64,000 nucleotides of DNA, taken from the NCBI RefSeq assembly GCF_900185015.1, contig NZ_FXYD01000005.1, positions 62,001 through 126,000 of the forward strand. The letters are read 5' to 3'. A model generated the notes under the pieces. It did no database searches. It was not told the origin of the DNA and was given only the letters and a program-made list of their open reading frames with translations. This document shows positions 1 to 9,125 of this stretch, one piece after another (position 1 is the stretch's first letter; each line of letters starts with the position of its first letter). This DNA comes from Octadecabacter ascidiaceicola (lineage in GTDB: Bacteria > Pseudomonadota > Alphaproteobacteria > Rhodobacterales > Rhodobacteraceae). The translations under genes and the position numbers were made by a program.

Positions 1-589
1 CAATAACTGTTTCCGATTGCCGTTCGGAATTTCGGATTTCTTCCGCGAGAATGTGACGTGGCTGTATAATTCCAACCCGACCTGTCTGCGTCTGTTCCCG
101 CTGCGCGGCTTAACGTCATCTGATTTTGACACGCTCAGTACGTGGGGGCAGATCAAAGACTACTTCCACCACATCGCGCTTCCCGTTCTGGCATCGACCA
201 TTTCGGCCTTTGCAACGCTGACCCTGCTAACCAAAAATAGCTTCCTCGACGAGATCAAAAAGCAGTACGTCATCACAGCGAAGGCCAAGGGCCTGTCCGA
301 GCGCCGCGTTCTTTATGGCCACGTTTTCCGCAACGCGATGTTGATCGTAATCTCCGGTTTCCCTGCGCTGTTCATCGGCGTTTTCTTTGGCGGATCCTTG
401 ATCATCGAAACGCTGTTCTCTCTCGACGGTCTTGGGCGATTGGGCTTCGAGGCCACGTTGCAACGCGACTATCCTGTCATGTTCGGCACGCTATTCGCGT
501 TCTCGTTAATGGGCCTCGTTGTCGGCATACTAACGGATATTACTTACGTACTGATCGATCCCCGCATCGACTTTGAGAAGAGGGGATAG
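1..589 (+). CDS. yejB: YejB-type ABC transporter inner-membrane permease, 5' end cut by window
   Basis: This is the C-terminal half of an inner-membrane permease of a peptide/microcin C-type importer. The frame is open from base 2, so the gene begins outside the window; YejB is normally about 360 residues and roughly 195 are seen here. The visible part has a binding-protein-dependent permease (EAA-type) loop, [20 protein letters not shown], which docks on the ATPase, followed by hydrophobic segments. It ends two bases before the start of a second permease, then a double-domain ATPase follows, the yejB-yejE-yejF order. The substrate in this organism is not known; peptides are likely from the family. 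Confidence 0.85.
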   Translation, partial: NNCFRLPFGISDFFRENVTWLYNSNPTCLRLFPLRGLTSSDFDTLSTWGQIKDYFHHIALPVLASTISAFATLTLLTKNSFLDEIKKQYVITAKAKGLSERRVLYGHVFRNAMLIVISGFPALFIGVFFGGSLIIETLFSLDGLGRLGFEATLQRDYPVMFGTLFAFSLMGLVVGILTDITYVLIDPRIDFEKRG

Positions 590-591
590 AC

Positions 592-1737
592 ATGGATACA
601 GCTACTCCCTCAGCCCCAAAGAACAGCCGGTTCAGTCTGTCACCGCTGAACAAACGCCGTTGGCGCAATTTTACGCGCAACCGCCGTGCCTATTGGTCGC
701 TTTGGATATTCCTGTTCCTGTTCGTGATGTCGCTGTTCGCCGAATTTTTGGCCAATGACAAACCCATCTTGGTGAATTACCAAGGCGATTACCGTATGCC
801 GATATTCAGCTTCTATTCAGAACGTGACTACGGCGGGGATTTCCCCACGCAGGCCGAATACAAAGACATCGAAGTGAAGTGCCTTATTGAAACGGGTGGT
901 TTGCAAACTTGCTTTGATGACCCTGAAGGTATGATCGAAGCGGCACGTGCAGGCACGATCGAAGATCCCGACTTTGTTAAAGGCTGGCTGATCTGGCCTC
1001 CGATCCCCTACAGCTATGACACCATCGTAGACATTCCCGGTGTTGCGCCTTCCCCCCCGGATGAAAACAATTGGCTCGGCACGGATGATACCAAACGCGA
1101 CGTTGTTGCGCGGGTGATCCACGGGTTCCGCCTGTCGATCCTGTTCACCATCATCGTGACGACCTGCGCGTCGATCATCGGAATCATCGCCGGCGCTGTG
1201 CAGGGCTATTTCGGTGGTTGGGTGGACCTTGTGTTCCAGCGTCTGCTTGAGATTTGGGGCAGTACCCCGTCGCTATATGTCATCATTATCCTATTCGCGA
1301 TTCTGGGGCGCAGTTTCTGGCTGCTTGTCTTCTTGACCATCCTGTTCGGTTGGCCAGCATTGGTCGGTGTTGTGCGTGCCGAATTCCTGCGGGCGCGCAA
1401 TTTCGAATACGTCCGCGCGGCCAAAGCGCTGGGCGTATCGGACCGCACAATCATGTTCCGCCACATGTTGCCCAACGCGATGGTCGCCACCGTTACGATG
1501 TTGCCATTCCTGATTACCGGAACAATCGCAACTCTGGCATCCCTCGACTTCCTCGGGTTTGGCCTGCCATCCTCGGCGCCTTCCCTGGGCGAGATGACAC
1601 TGCAAGCGAAACAAAACCTGCAAGCACCGTGGCTTGGCTTCACGGCGTTCTTTACCTTCGCGATCATGTTGTCGCTTTTGGTGTTCATCTTCGAGGGCGT
1701 GCGTGACGCCTTCGATCCGCGAAAGACTTTCTCATGA
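592..1737 (+). CDS. yejE: YejE-type ABC transporter permease
   Basis: This is the second inner-membrane permease of the Yej-type importer, 381 residues. A transmembrane helix near residues 30-50 is followed by a long extracytoplasmic segment (about 50-175) typical of YejE, then five or so helices. The EAA loop YVRAAKALGVSDRTIMFRHM lies near residues 275-295. It starts two bases after the preceding permease and overlaps the following ATPase gene by four bases (ATGA), so the three are one operon. The binding protein should lie upstream of the window. Confidence 0.88.
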   Translation: MDTATPSAPKNSRFSLSPLNKRRWRNFTRNRRAYWSLWIFLFLFVMSLFAEFLANDKPILVNYQGDYRMPIFSFYSERDYGGDFPTQAEYKDIEVKCLIETGGLQTCFDDPEGMIEAARAGTIEDPDFVKGWLIWPPIPYSYDTIVDIPGVAPSPPDENNWLGTDDTKRDVVARVIHGFRLSILFTIIVTTCASIIGIIAGAVQGYFGGWVDLVFQRLLEIWGSTPSLYVIIILFAILGRSFWLLVFLTILFGWPALVGVVRAEFLRARNFEYVRAAKALGVSDRTIMFRHMLPNAMVATVTMLPFLITGTIATLASLDFLGFGLPSSAPSLGEMTLQAKQNLQAPWLGFTAFFTFAIMLSLLVFIFEGVRDAFDPRKTFS

Positions 1738-3317
1738 CGCGGGTTCTCGATGTTCAAAACCTCACCGTTGATTTTCGCCAGGATGGCGAAGTAACCCACG
1801 CCGTTCGCGGTGTGTCGTTTCACGTTGATAAGGGCGAAACGGTAGCGCTGGTTGGTGAATCCGGTTCGGGCAAATCCGTGTCCGCGCTGTCCACTGTGCA
1901 ATTGCTTGGCGATAGTGCCACTTATGGCGGGTCGATCACCTATGACGGCACCCAAATGGTTGGCGCGCCTGAGAAAGACCTCCAGCGTGTGCGCGGCAAT
2001 GACATCAGTTTCATTTTTCAGGAACCGATGACGTCGTTGAACCCGCTGCACACGATCGAAAAACAGCTGAGCGAAAGCATCGAGTTGCACCAAGGCCTGC
2101 GCGGAGATTCCGTGCGAACCCGTATCATCGAACTGTTGTTGCAGGTCGGCATTCACGAACCAGAAAGCAGACTTTCGGCCTATCCGCACCAGCTTTCTGG
2201 TGGGCAACGCCAGCGCGTGATGATCGCGATGGCGTTGGCAAACGGCCCTGAAATGCTGATTGCGGATGAACCGACAACTGCGTTGGATGTCACCATCCAA
2301 GCGCAGATTTTGGACCTGTTGGCAGACCTTAAACGCGACTTGAATATGTCGATGTTGTTCATCACCCACGACCTGACGATTGTGCGCAAAATCGCGGATC
2401 GTGTTTGCGTGATGAAAGACGGTGAAATTGTCGAACACGGCCCCACGGCCGAGATTTTTGCGAATCCGAAGCACGAATACACGCGTACCTTGCTGGAGGC
2501 TGAAAGTACGGGATCGCCAGTACCTGTCGATCCTTCTGCAAAGGTTGTGGCGAAGGCCGAAAACCTGAAAATCTGGTTCCCGCTGACGTCTGGTTTGTTG
2601 CGCCGCACCACCGGCTACGTGAAGGCCGTCAATGATGCGAGCTTCACTGTGAGGGCAGGGGAAACCGTCGGCATCGTCGGCGAATCTGGTTCCGGCAAAA
2701 CGACCCTTGCGCTTGCGATTATGCGTTTGATCCGCTCGGAAGGGCGCATTGTGTTTATGGGGTCAGAATTGCAGGGGCTGGCCGACCGCCAAATGCGCCC
2801 CCTTCGCAGTGAGATGCAGATTGTGTTTCAAGACCCGTACGGATCGCTTAGTCCGCGCATGACCGTTGAACAGATCATTGCCGAAGGCTTGACCGTTCAT
2901 GGTACCGCAGGCGGAAAAAATTCGCGCGAAATGGTGTCCGATATCATGCAAGAGGTCGGACTTGATCCGTCATTGATGGACCGCTACCCGCACGAGTTTT
3001 CCGGTGGCCAACGTCAACGCATCGCGATTGCACGTGCCATGATCCTACGCCCGAAGTTGGTCGTTTTGGATGAACCAACATCCGCGCTGGATATGACGGT
3101 GCAGGTTCAGATAGTTGAGCTACTGCGCAATTTGCAACAGAAATACCAACTCGCGTATCTGTTCATTTCCCACGATCTGAAAGTCGTGCGTGCGCTGTCC
3201 CACAAGGTGATGGTCATGAAGCGTGGCGATATAGTTGAGGCGGGGGACGTCGACGCTGTGTTTGACGCCCCGAAGGAAACCTACACGCAAGAATTGATGA
3301 AAGCGGCGTTTGGTTAG
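1734..3317 (+). CDS. yejF: YejF-type ABC transporter, two ATP-binding domains
   Basis: This 527-residue cytoplasmic ATPase carries two complete ABC domains. Each has a Walker A (GESGSGKS at about 41-48, GESGSGKT near 319-326), an SGGQRQR signature (about 155 and 423) and a DEPT Walker B end. It powers the two permeases encoded just upstream. The tandem-ATPase form is typical of YejF, GsiA and related peptide/opine importers; the YejE-type permease next to it favours YejF. Its stop shares a TTAG tetramer with the stop of the convergent hydrolase gene. Confidence 0.88.
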   Translation: MTRVLDVQNLTVDFRQDGEVTHAVRGVSFHVDKGETVALVGESGSGKSVSALSTVQLLGDSATYGGSITYDGTQMVGAPEKDLQRVRGNDISFIFQEPMTSLNPLHTIEKQLSESIELHQGLRGDSVRTRIIELLLQVGIHEPESRLSAYPHQLSGGQRQRVMIAMALANGPEMLIADEPTTALDVTIQAQILDLLADLKRDLNMSMLFITHDLTIVRKIADRVCVMKDGEIVEHGPTAEIFANPKHEYTRTLLEAESTGSPVPVDPSAKVVAKAENLKIWFPLTSGLLRRTTGYVKAVNDASFTVRAGETVGIVGESGSGKTTLALAIMRLIRSEGRIVFMGSELQGLADRQMRPLRSEMQIVFQDPYGSLSPRMTVEQIIAEGLTVHGTAGGKNSREMVSDIMQEVGLDPSLMDRYPHEFSGGQRQRIAIARAMILRPKLVVLDEPTSALDMTVQVQIVELLRNLQQKYQLAYLFISHDLKVVRALSHKVMVMKRGDIVEAGDVDAVFDAPKETYTQELMKAAFG

Positions 3318-4006
3318 GCTTCGAACGTTACCTTCGCAGGTGACAGTCCGTCGATCTCACAAACACAAGTCTGTCCCATTTCGATTGGTCCAACGCCAGC
3401 CGGTGTACCCGTCATGATGATGTCACCGGGTTCAAGTGTCACAAGCTTGGACAAAGTCGCGATGACTTCCGGCACAGACCAAATCATTTGGTTCAAATCA
3501 CCATTCTGACGCGTCTCTCCATCAACTGAACAGGTAACTGCGCCTGCGTTCAGATGACCAACTTCTGAAACAGGATGCACTGTGCCGACAATTGCCGAAT
3601 TGTCGAAGCCTTTGGCCATATCCCACGGTGCGCCTTTGCTTTTGGCGGCGGCTTGGATGTCTCGGCGGGTAAGGTCATTGCCCGTTGCGTAGCCATAAAC
3701 GTGTTCTAGGGCGTCTGCTTCAGAAATGTTCGCGCCGCCACGTTGCAGCACAACGACAAGTTCGACTTCGTGATGAAGGTTATCTGTCGCAGGTGGGAAC
3801 GGGATCGTTTTTCCAGATGCCACAACAGCGCTTGCAGGCTTCATAAAGAAGATCGGCGGGTCCGCTTTTGCATCGCCGCCCATTTCCGCAACATGTTCGG
3901 CGTAGTTCTGACCAACACAAAAGACGCGGTGCACGCCAACGTAGTGGTCCGTTTTGCTCGTGCGAAGAGTAGGTGCGTTAGGTGGGCGGACGTCTAATAC
4001 AGCCAT
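3314..4006 (-). CDS. Fumarylacetoacetate hydrolase family protein
   Basis: This 230-residue enzyme has the FAH fold that hydrolyses or decarboxylates acylpyruvates. Visible hallmarks are FCVGQNYAEH near the N-terminus, the metal-binding HHEVELVVVL segment (E-x-E) and GNDLTRRDIQ, then the TGTPAGVGP loop near the C-terminus. The length fits acylpyruvase or fumarylpyruvate hydrolase more than true fumarylacetoacetase (about 420 residues). Nothing nearby fixes the substrate. It reads convergently with yejF and shares its stop tetramer. Confidence 0.8.
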   Translation of the reverse strand: MAVLDVRPPNAPTLRTSKTDHYVGVHRVFCVGQNYAEHVAEMGGDAKADPPIFFMKPASAVVASGKTIPFPPATDNLHHEVELVVVLQRGGANISEADALEHVYGYATGNDLTRRDIQAAAKSKGAPWDMAKGFDNSAIVGTVHPVSEVGHLNAGAVTCSVDGETRQNGDLNQMIWSVPEVIATLSKLVTLEPGDIIMTGTPAGVGPIEMGQTCVCEIDGLSPAKVTFEA

Positions 4007-4021
4007 TGTACTTCCTTGGGT

Positions 4022-5440
4022 TTAATCAGGCCCGATCATGAAGCACGTGGTGCCACGTGCTTGCAAGCGTGCACATGCTTGTTCGGCACCATCACGTGTT
4101 AATCCCATAAAGTTTGCATCAAACCCGCGGCTCGATTGGTTCACGCGGCGCAGGCTGCCATCAAGTGTCGACATTTCGTTCAAAGCCACGCGAAGCAACA
4201 CACGCTCTGCTTGATAGCGTGAATTATAGCGGCCTACGTTGACGCCCCAATGACGGCTACCAGATGTAGAAATGCGTGTGACGATCTCGGGTTCGTTTGG
4301 TGCTGGGCTGGCCTGTTGAACCGCGGCCAGAACGACATCCGAAGGGCGTGCTTGTGGGGTTTGGCTTGCGCTAGGCGCTGCGGCGGCTGTTTGTAGGACT
4401 TCGGTGACGGTACTTTCGATGGCTTCTGCATCGACCGCGACCAATGCGACGGTTGGCGCTTCTGGCGCCTCTGGCACAGCGCGTGCGTTCGGGCGGAGGG
4501 AACGACTAACAAGGCCATTCACACGGACAGTTCGCGCAGTTGTTCCTGGAGCAGGGGCGTTTGCGCTTCCTGACCCTTGTGGTGCAACGGGGCTAGGGCG
4601 GTTGAGGTTCGCAGTGCTCGGTGCACGGGCAAACCCCATGTCGAGCAGTTCAGCCACGCGTGCGTTACGTTGTGCGGTAGAAGACCCACCAAACATTGTC
4701 GCAATAATGCGTTCTTGGCCACGTTCAGCGGAGGCCACGAGGTTGAAGCCGGCTGCTCGTGTGTATCCTGTTTTGATGCCATCAGCACCGCGATAGTTGC
4801 TCAGGAAACGGCGGTTAGTGTTGGCGACTTCGCGCACGCCAGCATCCGTCGTGATGCGGCTGAAGATGTTATAGTATTGGGGGTAGTCGTAAATCATGTG
4901 GCGACCGAGCACTGTCATGTCGCGTGCTGTTGACATGTGGCCAGCCTCTGTCAGGCCGTGTGCATTGCGGAATGTCGTACGTGTCATTCCCATAGCGCGG
5001 GCTGTGGCGGTCATGCGACGAGCAAAGGCGGCTTCGTTGCCTTCCAATGCTATACCAATCGCAGTTGCGGCATCATTGGCAGATTTCACACCGGCGGCAC
5101 GAATAAGGTAACGGAACTGAATGCGCTGCCCTGCAACGAGGCCAAGCTTGCTGGGAGGCTCATTGGCGGACAGGGGGGTGATCGTAACCATATCATCAAG
5201 GCTTATCTCACCGCGTTCAACCGCTTGGAACGCAATATAAAGCGTCATCATCTTGGTCAGCGACGCTGGGTGCAATTGTGTATCCGCGTTGCGCGAGTGC
5301 AAAATTTCACCCGTCCGTGCGTCCATCACCATCGCCGCGTAGGGCGCAGCACTACTTGTTGCTGGCGCTAAAGCCGCCATCAGGAGAGTAATCAATAGAA
5401 GAATACCCGCCAACGCGGGGTTTTGAATACGACGTTTCAC
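4022..5440 (-). CDS. D-alanyl-D-alanine carboxypeptidase with C-terminal SPOR domain
   Basis: This is a periplasmic penicillin-binding protein of the PBP5/DacA class, 472 residues, that trims the terminal D-Ala of peptidoglycan stem peptides. A signal peptide covers about residues 1-32. The three active-site motifs are all present: SLTK at 60-63, SAN at 120-122 and KTG at 223-225. After the catalytic domain comes a Pro/Ala-rich linker (about 270-385) and a C-terminal SPOR module (about 390-472), which in other proteins binds denuded glycan at the division septum. A septal role is inferred from that domain. Confidence 0.9.
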   Translation of the reverse strand: MKRRIQNPALAGILLLITLLMAALAPATSSAAPYAAMVMDARTGEILHSRNADTQLHPASLTKMMTLYIAFQAVERGEISLDDMVTITPLSANEPPSKLGLVAGQRIQFRYLIRAAGVKSANDAATAIGIALEGNEAAFARRMTATARAMGMTRTTFRNAHGLTEAGHMSTARDMTVLGRHMIYDYPQYYNIFSRITTDAGVREVANTNRRFLSNYRGADGIKTGYTRAAGFNLVASAERGQERIIATMFGGSSTAQRNARVAELLDMGFARAPSTANLNRPSPVAPQGSGSANAPAPGTTARTVRVNGLVSRSLRPNARAVPEAPEAPTVALVAVDAEAIESTVTEVLQTAAAAPSASQTPQARPSDVVLAAVQQASPAPNEPEIVTRISTSGSRHWGVNVGRYNSRYQAERVLLRVALNEMSTLDGSLRRVNQSSRGFDANFMGLTRDGAEQACARLQARGTTCFMIGPD

Positions 5441-5593
5441 GCCACTGCCTCTTTACTGCCTCGTGAGCCCCGATTTTTTTAGTGGGGTCTCGTTTTATGA
5501 AATAAGGCTAACACAAGGCGGCGTTTCAGAAAATACCTTAATTTCAAAGGCTTTCGGTGTGCTTTTCATGCACATCTTGCGCGTCGGCTCCCA

Positions 5594-5629
5594 TATCTAG
5601 CGGTGGAATTTGCGAATACCCCCTAGATA
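5594..5629. repeat. Imperfect inverted repeat upstream of the carboxypeptidase gene
   Basis: The arms TATCTAG and CTAGATA flank a 22-base spacer in the 229-base gap between the HAD gene and the carboxypeptidase gene, both read leftward. It could be an operator or chance. No protein is implied by it. Confidence 0.25.
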
Positions 5630-5669
5630 GCGGATTAAGGCAAGAATGAGGCAATTGGTTAATTGTCCC

Positions 5670-6365
5670 TTACGTCAGGTGTTTCACCAGCTCAGGCAAA
5701 TCGCTGAGCGTGGAAATTTGGCGAAAGTGGCGATGCGTGACGGGTGCTTCGGCATGCTCATATTCCCATGTCAGCTCATGCGGAACATGGACGCCCCATG
5801 CGCCAACTTCGATTGCCGGTATCACATCCGAGCGCAACGAATTGCCCACCATCATCTGATGGGCCGTGTCTTGGCGGGCGAAAATACGTGAATAGATGTC
5901 AGGTGTTTTGTCGCTTACAATCTCAACCACATCAAAAAGATCTCCAAGTCCGGATTGCGCGAGCTTACGTTCTTGATCCAGCAGGTCACCTTTCGTGATT
6001 AACAGGATTTCGGCGTCCGGTTTAACCGCTTCAATCGCCTCTCGAACACCGGGCAGAAGTTCGACTGGGTCTGCAAGCATTGAACGCCCCATCGCAAGAA
6101 GTTCTGAAATGACATCGGTAGAAACAGCGCCATTTGTGACTTCAAGCGCGGTTTCGACCATCGACAGCGTGAACCCTTTGATACCGAATCCGTAGATGTC
6201 GAGATTGCGACGCTCAGCCGCCAACAAGCGTTGCATCAAGTGATCACCGTCGGTGTGCTCCTGTAAAAGCTCAGCAAAACGAGCTTGTGTTAACGCAAAG
6301 CCACGCTCGTTGTGCCAAAGTGTATCATCAGCGTCAAAAGCGATGGTCCAATTTGGTTTGTTCAT
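5670..6365 (-). CDS. HAD family hydrolase
   Basis: This 231-residue cytoplasmic protein belongs to the haloacid dehalogenase superfamily, mostly small-molecule phosphatases. Motif I is FDADDTLW, with the nucleophile Asp11 and acid/base Asp13. LLITKGD holds motif II, and GNSLRSDVIPA matches the motif III/IV region with its Asp. The cap domain lies between about residues 20 and 100. The substrate cannot be read from the sequence. It is a single gene facing away from clpS. Confidence 0.8.
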   Translation of the reverse strand: MNKPNWTIAFDADDTLWHNERGFALTQARFAELLQEHTDGDHLMQRLLAAERRNLDIYGFGIKGFTLSMVETALEVTNGAVSTDVISELLAMGRSMLADPVELLPGVREAIEAVKPDAEILLITKGDLLDQERKLAQSGLGDLFDVVEIVSDKTPDIYSRIFARQDTAHQMMVGNSLRSDVIPAIEVGAWGVHVPHELTWEYEHAEAPVTHRHFRQISTLSDLPELVKHLT

Positions 6366-6476
6366 TTAAAGGCCCCTTGAAGCTGAATATCGTGCCCCCC
6401 TTTTCATAAGGGGTGTGAAGGTTATATTAAGCGGCTGAACGCACACTCTGCTAGAGACTCGCGCCAAAGGACTAAG

Positions 6477-6818
6477 ATGCTGCACGACGTTAACATGATG
6501 GCTGATCGGGATGATGACAGCGATAGCGATATCGGTGTTAAACTTGAAACACGTCCGAAAACCAAACGCCCGCCGCTGTATAAAGTCATGATCCTGAACG
6601 ACGATTACACGCCTATGGAATTTGTCGTGACGGTTTTAGAACGCTTTTTCGGCATGACCCACGACCAGTCCGTTGAGATTATGTTGGCAGTTCACCAAAA
6701 AGGACTAGCGGTCGTTGGTGTCTTTTCGCATGAGATCGCGGAAACCAAGGTTGCCCTTGTGATGGACTATGCTGGTCGTCATCAGCATCCGCTGCAGTGC
6801 ACAATGGAGAAAGAGTAG
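6477..6818 (+). CDS. clpS: ATP-dependent Clp protease adaptor ClpS
   Basis: ClpS hands N-degron substrates to the ClpAP protease in the cytoplasm. The protein is 113 residues, the usual size, with an acidic flexible N-terminus, the core [20 protein letters not shown] that forms the N-end residue pocket (N-D-D and M), and the [19 protein letters not shown] segment. The start at 6477 is preceded by AAAGGA at a normal distance; later Met codons could also serve. clpA is not visible; the next gene is a methyltransferase. Confidence 0.93.
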   Translation: MLHDVNMMADRDDDSDSDIGVKLETRPKTKRPPLYKVMILNDDYTPMEFVVTVLERFFGMTHDQSVEIMLAVHQKGLAVVGVFSHEIAETKVALVMDYAGRHQHPLQCTMEKE

Positions 6819-6840
6819 GGCGCATGCCCACTCGGATTAC

Positions 6841-7779
6841 ATGAAACATTCCCGCCTTTTTACCGCGCTGGACGAAGGTCTGGACCTGTCCGGAACCCTG
6901 CACGTTCTGCGCCCACCTGCTGGCTATGATCTGGCGGGCCTAAGCGATGTGAGCGTTGAAGCGACCTATTATCCAGATCATCGATACTGGGACGCGATGG
7001 GTTTCATCGGTGACGGCGCTGCACGCGCTGGAACACTTGTTGTGTTGCCGCGGTCCAAAACCCTTGCGCGGACTATGATTATGTCTGCGATTGCCGCGGG
7101 TGGTTTGGTAATCGTTGACGGGCAGAAAACGGATGGCGTTGAAAGCGTCTATAAAGACATTCGCAAGGTCGCGCCGATCTTGGGCGTTATCACCAAAGGC
7201 CACGGGCGCCTTTTCTGGTTTGAGGCCGGTGCAACACCCAAATGGGACACGACGGTTAAGTCACCAGAAGGGTATAAAACCGTCGCGGGCGTGTTTTCCG
7301 AAGCCAAGATCGATGCGGGATCGGCCTTGTTGGCCGATCACCTCGATAACCTGAAAGGCGAGGTCGCTGATCTTGGCGCTGGTTGGGGGTATCTCAGCCG
7401 TGAGATCCTTACGCATGAGGATGTGACGCGCCTTGATATGATCGAAGCGGAAAAGACTGCGCTTGAGTGTGCGGTTGAGAACACCAATGACCCGCGCGCG
7501 CGGGACGTTTGGACAGACGCGCTTACCTATTCAGGCGGTCCATATGACACCGTCATCTCAAACCCGCCCTTTCACGCCAGTCGCGCAGGCGACCCTGATC
7601 TTGGCAAAGGGTTCATCGCAACTGCTGCACGAATTCTGAACCCGCGCGGCGTGTTCTACATGGTCGCAAACCGCCACTTGCCCTATGAGGCCGAACTTGA
7701 CGCCAAATTCGCCCGCGTCGAAGAGCTTTCCGGTTCTGGCGCGTTCAAGATATTCCGCGCGACTCGCCCAAAACGCTAA
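6841..7779 (+). CDS. RsmC-like class I SAM-dependent methyltransferase
   Basis: This 312-residue protein resembles 16S rRNA (guanine-N2) methyltransferases of the RsmC/RlmG group. The N-terminal half is a degenerate methyltransferase-like domain. The C-terminal half has the SAM-binding DLGAGWG (about 177-183) and the catalytic NPPF (about 241-244) typical of enzymes that methylate exocyclic amino groups. I chose the ATG at 6841 because the longer frame would run back into clpS. The exact target base is not shown by the sequence. Confidence 0.82.
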   Translation: MKHSRLFTALDEGLDLSGTLHVLRPPAGYDLAGLSDVSVEATYYPDHRYWDAMGFIGDGAARAGTLVVLPRSKTLARTMIMSAIAAGGLVIVDGQKTDGVESVYKDIRKVAPILGVITKGHGRLFWFEAGATPKWDTTVKSPEGYKTVAGVFSEAKIDAGSALLADHLDNLKGEVADLGAGWGYLSREILTHEDVTRLDMIEAEKTALECAVENTNDPRARDVWTDALTYSGGPYDTVISNPPFHASRAGDPDLGKGFIATAARILNPRGVFYMVANRHLPYEAELDAKFARVEELSGSGAFKIFRATRPKR

Positions 7780-7792
7780 ATTCCCGTAGCCT

Positions 7793-7810
7793 GCCCGAAT
7801 CTAGTCGGGC
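7793..7810 (+). terminator. Short stem-loop between the methyltransferase and SDR genes
   Basis: GCCCGA and TCGGGC form a six-pair stem with a six-base loop just after the methyltransferase stop. There is no T-run, so it may be a weak terminator or an mRNA end stabiliser. Confidence 0.35.
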
Positions 7811-7823
7811 GTCAGGAGCTTTC

Positions 7824-8627
7824 ATGTCCTTTTCAATTGCCGGTAAGACAGCCATCGTCACGGGTGCCGCGAACGGTGTTGGCCTTGCGATCGGGAGACA
7901 CTTTGTTTCTCAAGGCGCAAATGTCGTGTTTGCAGATATGGATGAGGAGCGCCTTGAAGAAGAGCTGGGTTCATCTGAAATCGAACAGGAACACTACCGG
8001 AGTTTCGCGTGTGATCTGCGCCAGAAACTTTCAATCAACAACCTATTGTCGATGACGATTGATAGCTTCGAACGTGTAGACATTCTTGTGAACGCGTCCC
8101 GCCAGATGGTGCCGTCTGATCCTCTGAACCCAAAAGAAGACCAGGTTGAAGCGCTGTTGAACCAAAACCTGATGACGTCACTTCGTCTGACGCAGGCGAT
8201 TTCAAAGCGCATGATCAAGCAAGCAGAAGACCAAGAAGAAGGCGTCGTTGGATCGATCATCAACCTCAGCTCTATCGCGGCACGACGCGCAAATCCTGAC
8301 CTACTGGGATATTCAGTTTCCACCGCAGCGCTCGATCAGATGACGCGGTCCATGGCGGTTGCACTGGCGCCATCGCGCATCCGTGTGAATGCAGTTGCCT
8401 TCGGTTCTGTGATGTCATCGAGCCTGCAACAGCAGCTTAAAGAGCATGACGAATATCGCAGCGATATCATCGAACACACGCCCTTGGGCCGCATTGCAGG
8501 GCCGGGGGAAGTATCCGACGCGGTACAGTATCTTGCGTCAGATGCGTCGAGTTTCGTGACCGGTCAGATTATTACGGTCGACGGCGGCCGGACCTTGATC
8601 GATCCGGCCAATTCACCTGCGCACTAA
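7824..8627 (+). CDS. Short-chain dehydrogenase/reductase with catalytic Lys replaced by Thr
   Basis: This 267-residue Rossmann protein has the SDR cofactor motif TGAANGVG (13-20), an Asp-rich strand end (ADMD, 37-40) suggesting NAD(H), and the usual C-terminal GQIITVDGG. Asn115, Ser150 and Tyr163 match three members of the SDR tetrad. The fourth, the Lys four residues after the Tyr, is Thr167 (codon ACC at 8322-8324), and the usual NNAG motif reads VNASR. Without that Lys a normal hydride-transfer mechanism is doubtful. It may be a pseudoenzyme or use an altered mechanism. It abuts the convergent lipoprotein gene with no gap. Confidence 0.8.
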   Translation: MSFSIAGKTAIVTGAANGVGLAIGRHFVSQGANVVFADMDEERLEEELGSSEIEQEHYRSFACDLRQKLSINNLLSMTIDSFERVDILVNASRQMVPSDPLNPKEDQVEALLNQNLMTSLRLTQAISKRMIKQAEDQEEGVVGSIINLSSIAARRANPDLLGYSVSTAALDQMTRSMAVALAPSRIRVNAVAFGSVMSSSLQQQLKEHDEYRSDIIEHTPLGRIAGPGEVSDAVQYLASDASSFVTGQIITVDGGRTLIDPANSPAH

Positions 8628-9017
8628 CTATTCCGGATGAGTGGCGATGCATTGCTGGGCGGCAGCTTGGGCATTGCGTACTGCTGCGGCACGGCGTTCT
8701 TGAAGTTCGGCAAGTTTAACACGTTCTTCTGCAACACTAATTGAAACTGGGACTTCACGGGTGAAGCGTTCAGTTTCTGAACATGGATACCGTGATACGG
8801 TTCCATCAGGATTGTCGCGCTCGCACACGGTGCGGACAATGCGTACGTCTTCGACCTCGGCCAGAGCATAACCGCGTTGAATGTTGCCGCGTGCAACGGC
8901 GATTTGCCGATCAATTGCAGCCACAGGCCGGTTCGCGTTGTTTATGCATTGTTCTCGCGGAGTGCCGCACGCCGCCAGAGCTATGAGCGGAACGAGAAAT
9001 AGGGTCTTATAGGTCAT
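8628..9017 (-). CDS. Small predicted lipoprotein of unknown function
   Basis: This 129-residue protein has an N-terminal export signal ending in the lipobox LAAC with Cys17 as the lipidation site, so it should sit in the envelope. The mature part has four further cysteines and a helical, charged C-terminal half (residues about 90-125) that could be a coiled coil. I do not recognise the family. It is a single gene, convergent with the SDR and divergent from hemF. Confidence 0.7.
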   Translation of the reverse strand: MTYKTLFLVPLIALAACGTPREQCINNANRPVAAIDRQIAVARGNIQRGYALAEVEDVRIVRTVCERDNPDGTVSRYPCSETERFTREVPVSISVAEERVKLAELQERRAAAVRNAQAAAQQCIATHPE

Positions 9018-9125
9018 TAGGTCTTCCTTTGGCAGCCATATGGTCGCGGTCGCTTTGCGGGCGCTTGGCCTGCTCTTACAATCAATGATAGGTCTGCTTG
9101 ATATGCAATAACATCGGGTAGCGAC

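Noticed and set aside
1206-2474. Leftward open frame of 422 codons over yejE and yejF
   Set aside because: Both transporter genes on the other strand have full family motifs; this frame is their shadow.
9085-9125. Possible FNR-type site (TTGAT followed by AATAA) before hemF
   Set aside because: The second half-site does not match ATCAA and the spacing is only approximate.
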